The notes under the pieces are model-generated. The model was not told where the DNA came from. It was given only the letters and a program-made list of their open reading frames with translations, and did no database searches. 64,000 nt of DNA from Selaginella tamariscina. Taxonomy: Eukaryota; Streptophyta; Lycopodiopsida; Selaginellales; Selaginellaceae. Both the position numbers and the translations under genes were made by a program. Positions 43,158 through 55,430 of the stretch are shown piece after piece. Every line of letters starts with the position of its first letter. Positions within the stretch are counted from its first letter, which is position 1. The stretch lies in NCBI GenBank assembly GCA_003024785.1, contig PUQB01000340.1:159223-223222 (forward strand), written 5' to 3'.

Positions 43158-45947
43158 CTATATGTGGAATGGAATGTACATAACAAATACACTGGACGCA
43201 TGTGATGTAGTAAACTAAGCGGTCTTTCTTAAGTGCGATACATATACATATATAAATATGAGCAGACGTATGTATGGATTTCTATGTACTTATTGATGTA
43301 TAATAACAGGGAAAATCATTTGAAGCGGAAAGAGCCTCCTGCACTCGAGGATGGACCATGTGTTGAAATCAAGTTTAAAAGACTCCCAAGGTACTTTTAA
43401 TTATATATGCATACTTTCAATATATATATTATCATATTATCTTTATATGTTCTAATGCTTATTATGTATATATGAGATCTAATCTAGGTTTCTGTTTCAG
43501 AGAAAGCCGGAAGAGACTCAGGAATGGCTTTTGCATTGGGCAGATTGGCATGCCTCACAAGTAAGTAAAGTTTACAAATTACTATTACACATATCTAGAT
43601 TTTTGTGCATCTATTTTATAATATAGTTTATATTGATATTGTGATTGTTGCCAGAATTTTGAAGATGATGGTCTTGTCGAAGACGGTACTGATACTTATT
43701 TCCCATCATTGCAAATTGGGAATTCTCGAATGGTATATATATTTATATGTTATATGCGCTGCCTCCATATATATGCACACAGATATTATTCATATATTAA
43801 TATTCTTTTGTTGCAGCGTTTCTGGATAGACAAACCATGTAAACGACCAATGATTGATGTCGAGCAAAATGAGGTACCGTTATACGACCGTGGTTGTGAA
43901 ACCATTTTGCAGACTCCAGATACACGCAACAAGAGTGAAGGGTAATCTTTTTGATGAAATATTGTACAACACAACACAAACATTGTTATGTATACGTATA
44001 TTCATACATACGAGTAAATTATTTATTACGTAATGCAGATTTCATGAGTTAATTATTCATGACTGCGTTACTATTTATAATAATTACTCATGCTTGGCAG
44101 ATCAACAGGCACTTGGAAATACAAGGAGAAGCATCGAGGTGTTTTAACTGCGGTTCTTATAGCCACGCACTTAAGGTATAGAGTTAAACTGATCTTATAC
44201 ATAATCAATACACTATATATATATCATATAACATAGGATTAATTACAGGATTGTCAAAGACGGAAGGATTATACGGCTATAAGCAGTGCTAGAAAGAATC
44301 ACATGCTTAAAAAGGGATCATCGACTCCTACACATCGTTACTATGAAAGTCCTACAGGTGGAAAATTGACGATATTAAGCCTGGAGTACTACTTAGTGAA
44401 ACTAGACAATCTTTGGGCATTGGAGTAAGTGTATATATGACACGTGCGAGCGTGTGTGTGCGTGCTTTGCTTGCGCCTCTGTGTGTGTATGCGTGCTTTT
44501 ATATGTCTATACACTACATGTATACTGATATACTCATTCTATGTATTAAATATATAGTGATCTAATTAAATCGGATTTTTAACAGGAACATGATCCACCT
44601 CCATGGTTATATCGAATGCGTGAGATTGGCTATCCTCCTGGATATATCGGTATGCTCATTTATATGTTTCTATAAATTTGCATGTTCTCCCTCTCGGTTT
44701 GTGTTTTGTGTGTTCGAGCAGACATACACACATGCATGTGTATGTATGTACATGAGCTACATTTCAAATTCTCAATTATCAATACATGATAGTGCCACGC
44801 CAATATTTATATATGTTCATCTATGTATTATGTGTATATACAGATTTCTTATATGTATCACATAATCAATTGTTATCTGGTAAACAGGCGTAAGTAGTAC
44901 ATAAAAGTGTGTTGTGTATATATGTTTGTGTGACATATTACATAATACTAATATTTGTATACAAAGCCATTAACTAACTGTACACACAAGACACATAACA
45001 ATAATACTATATTTCATATATGTATGTATGTATGAGATAATGCATACAGGATTGAGATAACCATATAATACCAAAGATTTGTGTGTGTGTGTGTGTGTGT
45101 TCTTATAAAAGTATTGCAGAGGTGGACGAAGAGGCGTCTGGTTTAGTAATGTTTGGAAGTGATAATCCGTCACTAACAACAGAAGATGGGGAAATTATCG
45201 AATTAGAGCCTTCTTCAAAGTCCCAGAAAATGACTGTAGAATTCCCCGGTATTAATGCTCCGATTCCAGGTATATCCTTCATGAATAACTAGTTAAATCC
45301 ATATATGTTTGCATCTATGTATACATAGTTATATATATGTATATTTACTAACCATATACATAGTTTATATGTCTACATTTTTCCGCGTTGTGTATATTAA
45401 ATATTGTAGGGTTACTATTTTCTTAAACGTGCTTACTTATGTAATGTACTTCAGAGAACGCAGACAAGCAACTTTGGTCATCCCCTCTAGCCGCCCCAAA
45501 GAACCCGGTAATATGACAATGTATTAATATATGATAATGTTAATATTTGAGAATTTTTAATAACAATTATTACTCTCCATTTATAACTTATACATAGGCT
45601 ACATTGTTTGCGGTATGTAATTCGTGCATAATATTAACAAACTAATTAAGCTCATTTACAGAAATCGAATATAGAAGATCATTATCAGATAATAGCAGGA
45701 GGCACACATACTCTGATGAAGAAAGAAGAAGGGATGAGATGTCGTATTACATGGAACGACATGAGGCCACGTCATCTCGGCGTGAATCCACGTCATCACG
45801 ACACGAGTACACATCGTCGTCACGACGTGAGCCACGTCATCAAGATATGAGTCACGACATGAGTCCACGTCCTCACGGTCACGAGAACGTGGCAGTGCGT
45901 GGGCTCTGGCTCAGGCTGCGTTGGAGTCTGTACGGAGCCGAAAGTGA
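42897..45947 (+). CDS. ZCCHC8-like CCHC zinc-finger and PSP-domain protein (NEXT complex type)
   Basis: Eleven exons: 42,897-43,085, 43,310-43,390, 43,501-43,560, 43,655-43,732, 43,817-43,941, 44,101-44,175, 44,249-44,424, 44,586-44,649, 45,120-45,269, 45,455-45,507 and 45,662-45,947, all with GT-AG borders. The N-terminus is acidic. WLLHWADWHASQ is followed by VPLYDRG and then the knuckle CFNCGSYSHALKDC, whose C-x2-C-x4-H-x4-C spans the exon 6/7 junction. The PSP domain follows with SLGIG, DPPPWLYRMREIGYPPGY and VEFPGINAPIP. The C-terminus is basic (AQAALESVRSRK). ZCCHC8 scaffolds the nuclear exosome-targeting complex with the helicase MTR4, in the nucleus. Apparent one-base shifts occur at the exon 1/2 and exon 5/6 junctions, in exon 3 (after KRL), in exon 7 (after GGK) and in the last exon. 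It is either decaying or mis-sequenced. Confidence 0.85.
43098..43155 (+). repeat. (TA)n(GA)n microsatellite in intron 1
   Basis: A TATATA run of about 26 bases followed by about 30 bases of GA, just after the donor of exon 1 of the ZCCHC8-like gene. Confidence 0.95.
45081..45100 (+). repeat. (GT)n tract before a splice acceptor
   Basis: About ten GT units lie 20 bases upstream of the acceptor of the exon at 45,120. The inverted copy near 29,605 lacks both this tract and most of the exon, so the deletion removed them together. Confidence 0.85.
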
Positions 45948-46832
45948 CACGTAATTATGTTCTAAGTATTATTAACTTGGAGTATAGTTTACCATGTACT
46001 GTGTTTAACAGAAATATCAAAGTAGTCTGAACTGATAATTAGTTTACCCACGGACATGCATACATATGTACGGGGGTGAACACACATGTGCGGGGTGATA
46101 TATTTTAATAGACGCTGTTGTGTATATATATATATATATTTTTTTTATCTATATAGATATATATTCACACACACACACACACACACATAGAGAGATGTTA
46201 TATATGTCACATAAGACAATACATCTTTTTTGATAATTTTTTCATGAATTATTTATTTCTTTCTAAAACTGACGGTTTTGTTTAATGGATATAGTGGAAC
46301 TTGAGTTAAGTTTGTCGTAAGTTAATTTATTATATATTAAGTTATTAATTTTTATTTAATACATAAATAATTTAATTAATGATTTAATCTAACAGAGTCA
46401 GAGGAAGCCAAACTAGTTTTGGATAGCAGCATTGTCTCCGTTAATCTCAGTTATATTATCAACTGCTTTTGTTAAGATTACACGTGTGGATAGCACTGTA
46501 AGGACACGTGTGTGTGTGTGTGTTACAGTATAATGTGTATATTATTTGAGTGCATATTTTAATTATTAAAAATTAATTAAATTAGTGTGCATTAATATTA
46601 AAAATGTTTTAATGCAGGTAAAGCATATACATAAAGGAATAAATCCTTCCTCTGCTCATTTGTTATCACTTAATGGAGAATTAGCGATCGGTGTGGTGAC
46701 TGGCCTTATTGCACTCACGGTACGTGTGTGTGTGGTGCGTGCGTGCGCGTGCGTGTGTAAGACTGAAAGTATAATGTAGCTATGTTTCTCTTATGTTACC
46801 AATCATTATATAATATATGAATGCATAAGAAT

Positions 46833-46870
<38 letters not shown>

Positions 46871-46893
46871 CTCTCTTCTCTCTCTCTCTCTCG
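46833..46893 (+). repeat. (CT)n microsatellite
   Basis: About 60 bases of CT in the intron before the exon at 46,923. The full-length gene has a (GA)n tract at the equivalent intron on the opposite strand (58,650-58,742). Confidence 0.95.
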
Positions 46894-47450
46894 TAGTACT
46901 TAATATATATATGTATATATAGGAAGCTGTGGCAATAGGGAGGTCCTTTGCTGCAAAGAAGGACTACCATATAGATGGCAACAAAGAAATGATAGCCCTT
47001 GGATGCGGAAATATGGTTGGTTCATTACTGGTGAATTTCTAATAAATATATAAATAAAATTGTATTGGTATATACAATTGTGTATACTTTGCATGATAGG
47101 ATGTGTAGTGCACTTGTATACAAAATACGCTACTCCAGTAATTCCTGGTATTATAAATATTTACATATTGTTTTCTACTAATTAAATAATTAATTACAGG
47201 GTCATTTTCACGTTCAGCCAAACATTGTTATGGTTATGCTAACCTCCGTTTCTTAACCCCCTTGTTTTATTACACGCTAAAATCCATATTAGTCTCCATA
47301 ATGATCTCCGCCGTCATTAACTTAATCAAGATTAAGGCTGCTAAGCTAATCTGGAAGGTTGATAAGCCAGATTTTTTCGTTGTATTTGTTTCCGTAGAGA
47401 TCGGCCTCCTCATTGCGGTAAATATATCTGTATGTATATACATACTACAC

Positions 47451-47451
<1 letters not shown>

Positions 47452-47528
<77 letters not shown>

Positions 47529-47967
47529 ACACACAGTAGATACACAAACATGTACAGTACAGAGAACTACAACATATTTCTATTTTGTGTAATATGTATT
47601 TGTGTGTCTAAGTACGTCATATGTGTGTGTATTTCTCTCTCTCTCTCAATAGATACACATATTTGTGATGTACAGTACAGAAATACACATTTGTATGTCT
47701 AAGTACGTCATATATGTGTGTATTTCTCTCCCTCTCTCTCACACACACACATACACACATACACACACACACAATAGATACACAGATGCACATTTCTATC
47801 TCTCTCTCTCTCTCACACACACACAATAAATACACAGACATACACAGATGCACATATTTGCGATGTACAATACAGAGAAAATACACATACATATTTCTAT
47901 TGTGTGTAATATGCATTTGCGTGTCTAAGTACGTCAGATGTGTGTACTCTCTCTCTCTCTCTCTTCT

Positions 47968-48003
<36 letters not shown>

Positions 48004-48250
48004 AGATACACACACATACACAGATGCACATATTTTGATGTACAGTACAGAGAAATACACATTTTTATTCTGTGTAATATGTATGTGTTAAGTAAGTCAT
48101 ATGTGTGGGTACTCTCTCTCTCTCTCTCTCTCTCCACACACACACACACACACAATAGATACACAGACATACACAGATGCGCATATTTGTGATTTACAGT
48201 ACAGAGAAATACACACACATATTAGATACAACATATACACACACACGTCT
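47452..48250 (+). repeat. Composite (CT)n(CA)n minisatellite in SULTR copy 1 intron
   Basis: Four to five units of roughly 150-200 bases. Each has (CT)n, (CA)n, then AATAGATACACAGACATACA, CAGATGCACATATTTGTGAT, GTACAGTACAGAGAAATACA, a TTTCTATTGTGTGTAATATG segment and TCTAAGTACGTCATATGTG before the next CT run. The same unit, inverted, fills the equivalent intron of the other copies (50,030-50,760 and 57,260-57,950). Confidence 0.9.
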
Positions 48251-48639
48251 GAGTGTACTGAGATACTAAACAGGCGTATATTTCAGGTGTGCATTTCGTT
48301 GGCGAAGATCTTATTACATGTTACAAGGCACACACAGCAGTTCTTGGGAATATACCTGGAACAAGTATATACCGCAATGTAGATGCGTTTAAAATCCCAG
48401 GCATACTTATGGTCCGTATTGATGCTGCTGATTATTTCTCAAACTCCAATTACATATGCGAAAGGTTAGTTTATATTAATAAATAAATAATATTCATTAA
48501 TTTATTAAATGTGTTTATATAATAAACATTTCTATATAACGTTAATGACTATAGTATATATTCATATTACTATATTTATTTTTTCAGGATTTGGATCAGT
48601 AGATAGAGGCTACGATAATAAAATGTTATATTTGCATTT

Positions 48640-49130
48640 TGTGAGAACTTTGAGATGTAGAAAAAAGACATAAAAAAAAAGATAAAACTTAATAACTAAA
48701 TAGTCGTTAAATCTGGTGAAAAAATAACTAATTATTAAGTTAATTAAGCTTTAATTTAAATTAAATAAATAATAAAAAATAAAAATAAGATTCCAAAATG
48801 TTGAGTACGACAACATTATTTCAATATGAAAATCAATTTTGAAGATGCGTTAAAATTAAGTAAATAAAAAAATAATAAAATAAATAGCATATCAATAAGT
48901 GGAAATATAAATGAAAATTCTTTAAATAAAAATTAAAAATTAAGGTAAATTGTTAAATATAGGTTAAACACAAAAATAGTCAAAATATTTTTTACTTAAT
49001 TCTATAATTTTATAAAATTCAAATCAACGGTGATAAGTTATTAATAAATAATTTTATGAATCTAGGGTTAAGTTTAGAATTAGGGTTTATTTGGACAGGA
49101 TCTAGGGTTAGGTTTAGAGTTAGGGTTGCT
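48640..49130. other. AT-rich spacer, no gene seen
   Basis: Very AT-rich DNA after the truncated transporter copy, with a TCTAGGGTTA motif near 49,060-49,120. No feature can be supported. Confidence 0.5.
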
Positions 49131-49133
49131 GTG

Positions 49134-49425
49134 ATGAAGGCGGCTGCGCGCATGGTGCGTCCGCTGGACAGGGGATCTGCCGCAGCAAGCATTGACGAAT
49201 CGGCTCGCAAAACTGGGAGTTTGTTGTTTCGGTGAGGCACCCAGACGATTTCTGTTTCATTCTCCAACTAGGAGGTACGTTTTGAATTATGATTTTGTTG
49301 TTTAGCACCGTTAAGCACGACGAGTTAACGGATGGCGAGGATGACGACAGAAGAAGCTAAGGTGAAGCTCAAGGCCAACAGAATCACACAGCAACTCTTT
49401 GACTTCATCCAGCACGAGTAACAGT
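49134..49425 (+). CDS. Possible first exon(s) of an unidentified gene
   Basis: An ATG near 49,134 opens a 33-codon basic stretch (MKAAARMVRPLDRGS, then SARKTGSLLF) that ends at a good donor, CG|GTGAGG, near 49,237. Its composition suits an organelle-targeting leader. A second short frame from 49,332 reads MARMTTEEAKVKLKANR and ITQQLFDFIQHE before a stop. This GC-richer patch stands out from its AT-rich surroundings. I do not recognise the protein and cannot show that the two parts belong together. Confidence 0.25.
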
Positions 49426-49790
49426 TTCAAATCTTGTAGTCCAGCTCTGATGGTTGTAATGGACACTTGAACTAGAGTGGGCGAACTGGCACCTGCGGGA
49501 GAGGACGACAAGAGCAGGAGGGCCAGAGTTATCGGCGACAAGAGCAGGAGAGCCAGAGTTATCTGCACCTGCTTGTTCTGCCGGGAGCCAGAAGCATTCA
49601 GGAGTGGCTGGAGGTTCTGAGAGGTGGACAAAGTATGGAGAGATTTCTAGTGTGAGAGAGCTTTCTAAAAAGCTCTCCCAAACTTAGTCCATCTTTCCAA
49701 ATCAGTCACTCCTGAGTGTTTTGTTTTTGGCTCCAGGCTCGTCCTTGTCTGGCACTAACATTATATTATAAACACATTTAATTAATTAAT
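49426..49790. other. Moderately GC-rich stretch, unidentified
   Basis: Contains a short direct repeat (GGCGACAAGAGCAGGAG at 49,532 and a similar GACGACAAGAGCAGGAG at 49,503). A minus-strand frame over it (49,311-49,631) is repetitive Leu/Ser/Pro and unconvincing. Confidence 0.4.
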
Positions 49791-49799
49791 GAATATTGA

Positions 49800-50564
49800 T
49801 ATATTTTTATATTAATATAAACTAACCTTTCGCATATGTATTTGGAATTTGAGAAATAAACAGCAGCATCAATACGGACCATAAGTATGCCTGGGACTTT
49901 AAATAAACGCATCTGGATACTGGTGTACATTACGGTATATACTTGTTCCAGCTATATTCCCGTGTGTGGCTTTGCCACGCCTGTTTAGTATCTCAGTAAC
50001 TTAGACGTGTGTGTAATATGTATTTGTGTATCTAATGTGTGTGTGGTGTGTGTGTGTGTTTCTCTGTACTGTAAATCACAAATATGTGCATCTGTGTGAC
50101 AAAATTCTGATATTAATTTTACTTTCTATCAAATAAGAGTACAAGTTTGAGAAAGGAGGCGACTTGTGTATGTCTGTGTATCTATTTTGTTTGTGTGTGT
50201 GCGTGAAAGAGAGAGAGAGAGAGATACACACACCTATGATGTACTTAAGACACATACATATTAACATAATAAAAATATGTGTGTACTTCTCTGTACTGTA
50301 CATCTGCATCTGTGTATGTCTGTGTGTCTATTGTGTGGTTGTGAAAGAGAGATAGAAATACACAACGTACTTAGACATATTACACACAATAGAAATATGA
50401 TGTGTATATATTCTACAAATATGTGCATCTGTGTATCTATTGTGTGTGTCTGAGAGAGGGGAAGAAATATACACATATGACGTACTTTGACACATAATAC
50501 ATATTACACACAATAGAAATATGTGTATTTTTCTGTACTGTACATCACAAATATGTGTGTCTAT

Positions 50565-50598
<34 letters not shown>

Positions 50599-50800
50599 GA
50601 GAGAGATACACACACATGACATACTTAGACACACAAATACATTACACACAATAGAAATGTGTGTATTTCTCTGTACTGTACATGTCTGTATCTACGTGTG
50701 TGTGTGTGTGTTGTGAGAGAGAGAGAGAGAGAGGAGAGAGAGTTGTATATACATATAGATATATTTACCGCAATCTCTACGGAAACAATACAACCGCGTG
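49800..50800 (-). pseudogene. Partial sulfate transporter copy 2, minus strand
   Basis: The minus strand carries the exon with SNSNY and the reverse of CAGCAGCATCAATACGGACC (49,830-49,985), truncated so that its 5' part is lost. It also has a remnant of the SVEI exon end (50,765-50,785). The composite minisatellite (50,030-50,760) lies between them in the same relative position as in the full gene. No other exons are left on this side. Confidence 0.8.
50030..50760 (-). repeat. Composite (GT)n(GA)n minisatellite in SULTR copy 2
   Basis: About five units of the same composite repeat as at 47,452-48,250, in reverse orientation: TGTGTGTATTTCTCTGTACT, GTACATCACAAATATGTGCA, TCTATTGTGTG and a GAGAGA tract, then ACGTACTTAGACACA. 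Units differ in tract length. Confidence 0.9.
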
Positions 50801-51280
50801 TTACAAATATAAATGGATTGTTAAGAGTAATAATAATTTATAATTTATATATATTGTTAAAGTTGTAAAACTTATAACACAATTATGTAGAAAGTATATT
50901 ACATTTCTAAATATATATTAGTCCATAAAGATTATCGGAACATCGTACCAACTGCTTGTATATATAACAGCATGTGTAATATGTTATATATAATATAATA
51001 TTATATAGAACATTAACATATTTTTATATAGATGTTATATATTACAGATAATGTTAATATAAACAGATTTAAAAGTATATAATATTTATTAATAATGATT
51101 GATTAATATATAGTAATATAAAATATATACTACTATTTTGGGGCTTATTTGTTAAAATGTAGATTTATGTTGATTATATTTAGGCAAACAAATGCGTGAG
51201 TAGCATATTCATGCATAATCATTAACTGACACGTGTAAGCATTTGGCAATGGGTTTTTCCTAGGTCTCCGTAACATGTAC
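50801..51280. other. AT-rich spacer, no gene seen
   Basis: AT-rich DNA with no supportable feature between a transporter fragment and the possible transposon remnant. Confidence 0.5.
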
Positions 51281-53000
51281 TGCAATCATTGGAGCGGCAT
51301 TGAATTGTAGTCAAATTCCCCACATACATAGGAAGACCACTGTAATATAAACATGTATAACATCAATATCACATCTCTCCAGCTACGTAGAAATAGAATT
51401 AGCATACATACGTTTTTTTTTTTTTTATATACACAGCTATTTATTATCAGGGTAAGAGAGAAGGGCATTACTCACCACTGATGGTGCACAAATGATTTCA
51501 CCAGGGGAAGGGTTACGAGACATGTAAACAAGCAGAAGCAGATTGCTTTGAGTGAGATGAGAATGCTTCTAATATGGGTGGGTGTATGGGCATAGTTACA
51601 TGTTGGCAGAGACAACATACTCAGATCAAGATGGGATACTTAATAAAAGCTTGTGTTTCTGCCATACAATCAGTGGCAGCAGCGTTACTTGAAAGGGATA
51701 ACTGGAAGTCTAAACCAGCATAAAAGAAACTCAATATGACAAGATGTTTAAATACGAGGATATCTATATGTGGCTATGGAGCTTCTGAATTTGATTATAG
51801 AACAAGTTGGAGAATCTGGCAAAGTTGTACATGAGAAGGAGGTGTTGCAAAGGAAATTAGAACTAGCCAATTTGTGGTCCATGGGAGCATCAAGAAGAAG
51901 TTGAAGATAGTAGACTCCAAGTGGAAAATCAATTTTGAGACACAACAAAAGAGATTCGTGCACAAGTTAATGACCTCTTAAACCAAGTCATGAGAACAAG
52001 AACAGGGTTAGAACGAATGTGAAATTCTTTTATAATACACATAGTAAGAGGTGAATGGGAGACATAATAAGAAGGTGTGAATAATATTTGTGATGCTTTA
52101 TTTTAAATCCTAAAGCCACTGTGATGCATCAATTGGCACTTATAACACTGAATATTTCTCCCAACAACCACGACCCTGCTGACCAACAAATTGGCCTTGC
52201 TCCTCTTACGGCCTGAGGACTTATATTCCATCTGAACAACACCCACTTCCTCGGGAACAGGATTAGATGTCAAAAAAGTTTCAGGAATATAAGATACACC
52301 ATTGTGGTGTGCCCAATGAGTTCTTAAATCGTTGTACAATCCTTAAGGCCTCCTTTATAATTGAGGGACCAAATCAGGGTAAAGAGCTAGCCATAACAAG
52401 CCCAACCGTACACATTATGTTATTTTGGATTTACACAATTGATAAAGTTTCAAAACTTAATCTTAAATTGTTAAACAATCCTTCTTGACATTTATTTTAA
52501 GTCATAAAGCTCACGAAAAGCTGTAGCAAAATCCTTGGGCTTACTAAAAATTTATTTAAATTGTTGGAATAAGATATTTCAATTCTTGTCAATTAAGAAT
52601 AGGAACACCATTGTATCATTATAATGCAAGTCATTGTAAATATGTTGGAACTTTTGCAACCATTGAGATTCAAACTATCCATGATAATCAACAATTTCTT
52701 TAAAGTGTTCCCATCAATGGTACATGTCGCTCCAACTTCCGAACATTTGGATTCAAACCCAAAAGGTATCAATTGGCACTCTACAACATACCAGCATTCT
52801 GTTGCAAACCTTAGTGAATTTCCCACATGAGAGTAGTCTAATTCGCCATGCTTAACTGCAGCATCAAACAAACTACAACAAACCTTTTTTTGTTCACGAT
52901 CACGAACAATAACAATAAGGGGAGAGGGAGACAAAAAAGAACACAAAAAAACTAAACCTTCAAAGTACTGCCCAACATTTCCATCAATGAGAGAGAAGTG
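51281..53000. mobile_element. Possible decayed DNA transposon or captured gene remnant
   Basis: Two convergent coding-like traces. On the plus strand, 51,760-52,030 shows a broken coiled-coil-like stretch (EKEVLQRKLELANLW, later IRAQVNDLLNQVMRTRTGLE). On the minus strand, 52,946-52,593 (a 117-codon frame with HGELDYSHVGNSLRFATECW) and 52,339-52,103 follow. The latter has a basic segment GRKRSKANLL followed by CYKCQLMHHSG, which could be a worn zinc knuckle as in MULE or FAR1-type proteins. No terminal repeats were found. It lies between two transporter fragments. Weak evidence. Confidence 0.25.
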
Positions 53001-54150
53001 AATACTAAATATGATTCAATTAGGTATGACTCATACAAGGCATTTATACTAAGTGTTTGTGCCAGATTAGCATGTCCAGATTAGTGTGCCTAGTGCTAAG
53101 TAAATCCTAGCGTCTCCATAATAAAGTCTATGTAGCATATATATTGTGTATATTAATTTTTATTAATTCTTTATTTTCTTTTAAATATAAGTCATTTTTT
53201 TTAATAAGTTATATGTTTATATTTATTATTATTTATATATAGCATTGTTTTAAAATTTTCATTAATATATAGAATATAAATTATTACATAAAAGTATTAA
53301 ATTTTTAGGAAAGTACATTTTTATAACTAAACAAAGATTAAAAGAATGTCTAACTTGTATTGAAAATATTTTAGTATCTATGCTTGTTTTGTGTATGTAT
53401 ATTCTTTATATTTGTTCACTAATCAAATATTGAGATATATACTTGCAAAATCTGAAAATGCATTTGGTACATTGAAGATATTGTTGTATTAAATAACTAA
53501 ATATACTAATTATTATACATAATTACTTTCATTAAGACATTAACAAAAAATTTATCAATTTAAATTTAAAATGGAAGTTTTTATAATTCTTTCATTTTAA
53601 TGTTTAATTAGAAAATAGGATTTGAAAATAAAAAATCTTTATTGATATTAAAATTGGAATTAATGTACTTAATTTTATTATTATAAATTTAAAATTTGAA
53701 ATCAGCAAGTAGTTTTAATATAATATAAATATATTATAGTGTATTTAATATAATATTTTAAATTAACTATGTAACATATGGTTTAAAATAAATAAATATA
53801 TTATCTTCCTTAGTTTGAGATTGCATAAGTAAAAAAATATAAAATCAAATTATATTAAAATCATCTTTTAACATGTGAATGATTCAAAATGTATATCGGC
53901 TATAATTAAAAAACTTACTTATTATCAGTAATTTATTATCCTACTATTAATTCTCTATTATGCATTGATTATATTACACTTACTAGTTCTATATATATAT
54001 ATATATATCATTTTTTAATTGAGTTTCTCTTATTTTGAAATTTTTTTATTTTGTTTCTTATATAAGAATTATAAGCTTTGGTATATTGATTAGGGAATAT
54101 TCACATATTAACTATTCTACAATATTCTTGGAGCGGTATTTTGATAATTT
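53001..54150. other. AT-rich spacer, no gene seen
   Basis: About 1.1 kb of AT-rich DNA without supportable frames, ending where transporter intron repeats begin. Confidence 0.6.
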
Positions 54151-54169
54151 TGAAAACCTTTTAAGGTAG

Positions 54170-54480
54170 AGAAAGTTTATAAATACACACACACACAATA
54201 GATACACAGACATAACATATGCACATATTTGTGATGTACAGTACAGAGAAAATACACACAATTTTCTATTGTGTGTAATATGATGTGTGGTTGTATTTCT
54301 CTCTCTCTCACACTGTACAGTACAGAGAAATACACACATATTTTTATTGTGTGTAATATGTATGTGTCTAAGTATGCCATATGTGTATTCTCTCTCTCCA
54401 CACACAATAGATACACAGACATACACAGAACACATATTGATACACATACATATTACACACACAACTGAGATATGTGCACC
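54170..54480 (+). repeat. Two units of the composite transporter-intron minisatellite
   Basis: ACACAATAGATACACAGACA, GTACAGTACAGAGAAA and TATTGTGTGTAATATG segments occur twice in plus orientation, next to transporter exons on the minus strand. The orientation is opposite to that expected for the neighbouring fragment, which points to a rearrangement breakpoint. Confidence 0.8.
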
Positions 54481-54539
54481 ATGCACACACACACACACAA
54501 ATCATGCAAAGTATACACAATTGTATATAAATACAATTT

Positions 54540-55430
54540 AATTATATATTTATGGAATTCACTAGTAACAAAGGACGAGGCTAATGAACCGACCATATTT
54601 CTGCATCCAAGGGCTATCATTTTTCTATTGCTATCTATTTAGTAAAGGACCTCCCTATTGCCACAGCTTCCTGTATACATATATTATTAAGTAGAGAGAG
54701 AGAGCTGGGGAGGTGAGGGGGAGGAGGGAGGACATTCTTATGCATTCATATATCTGATATAGTAAACATAAGAGGAACATAGTTAAACTAAAGTACATAT
54801 ACACATACTTTCAGTCTTATACACACGTACCGTGAGTGCAATAAGGCCAGCCACCACACCAACTTTTACACCTTTGATCGCTAGTTCTCCCATTAAGAGA
54901 TACCAAATGAGCAGAGGAAGGATTTATTCCTTTATGTGTATGCTTTTCCTGCATTAAAACATTTTTAATATTAATACACACACATACAGACAGCGTTATA
55001 CTGTAACAACTTACAGTGCTAACACCGTGTTTATCCACACGTGTAATGAGATTAACGGAGTTATAAATTCAATAACTTAATATATAAAATTAACTTACAA
55101 TAAACTTAACTCCTACAAGCAGCACCAGGAAGAATAAACCAATAACAATAGTTGGCCGGTTCCACTATATCCATTAAACAAAACTGACAGTTTTTAAAAA
55201 GAAATAATAATTTAAATATATATTAATACCTGATTAGTGTGGCTAAACATAGTATTTGCGATAAAAATTTCATACCAAATTACCTTTAAATTGTTGAAGT
55301 CCGACATAAAACCAATAACAGTTGCACGTGATAAAAAAATCTATTATAAATCCCAACCTGTAGAAAAGAATTGATAATCAGTAAAGCCATATTATTATAT
55401 ATATCATATAAATACACGTACTATACATAC
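54540..55430 (-). pseudogene. Partial sulfate transporter copy 3, minus strand
   Basis: Minus-strand exons equal exons 5-9 of the full gene: about 55,370-55,290 (FIIDFLSRATVIGFMS, shortened), 55,165-55,100 ([14 protein letters not shown]), about 55,070-55,015 (RVDKHGVST, shortened), 54,955-54,835 ([22 protein letters not shown]) and 54,675-54,545 (EAVAIGR, with losses). The GAKLI-type TM segment is preserved. The upstream boundary at about 55,430 lies inside the intron equivalent to intron 4 of the full gene, where exons of another gene are attached. Confidence 0.8.

Larger units (their letters stand above)
46396..48600 (+). pseudogene. Partial sulfate transporter (SULTR) copy 1, plus strand
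   Basis: Exons at 46,396-46,497, 46,618-46,719, 46,923-47,030, 47,200-47,417, 48,287-48,464 and a start at 48,588 match exons 7-12 of the full gene at 56,435-61,432. Motifs are [60 protein letters not shown] and [16 protein letters not shown]. The copy lacks the first six exons and most of the STAS domain. TAG replaces the expected tryptophan codon before FWIA. A 15-base deletion removes part of the KGVKVG region, and the fourth exon has lost an internal segment. It follows the ZCCHC8-like gene in the same orientation. Confidence 0.85.

Noticed and set aside
47262-48382. Long Ser/Leu/His/Thr and Arg/Glu-rich frames on both strands
   Set aside because: They are translations of (CT)n, (CA)n and the composite minisatellite; only the short parts overlapping transporter exons are real.
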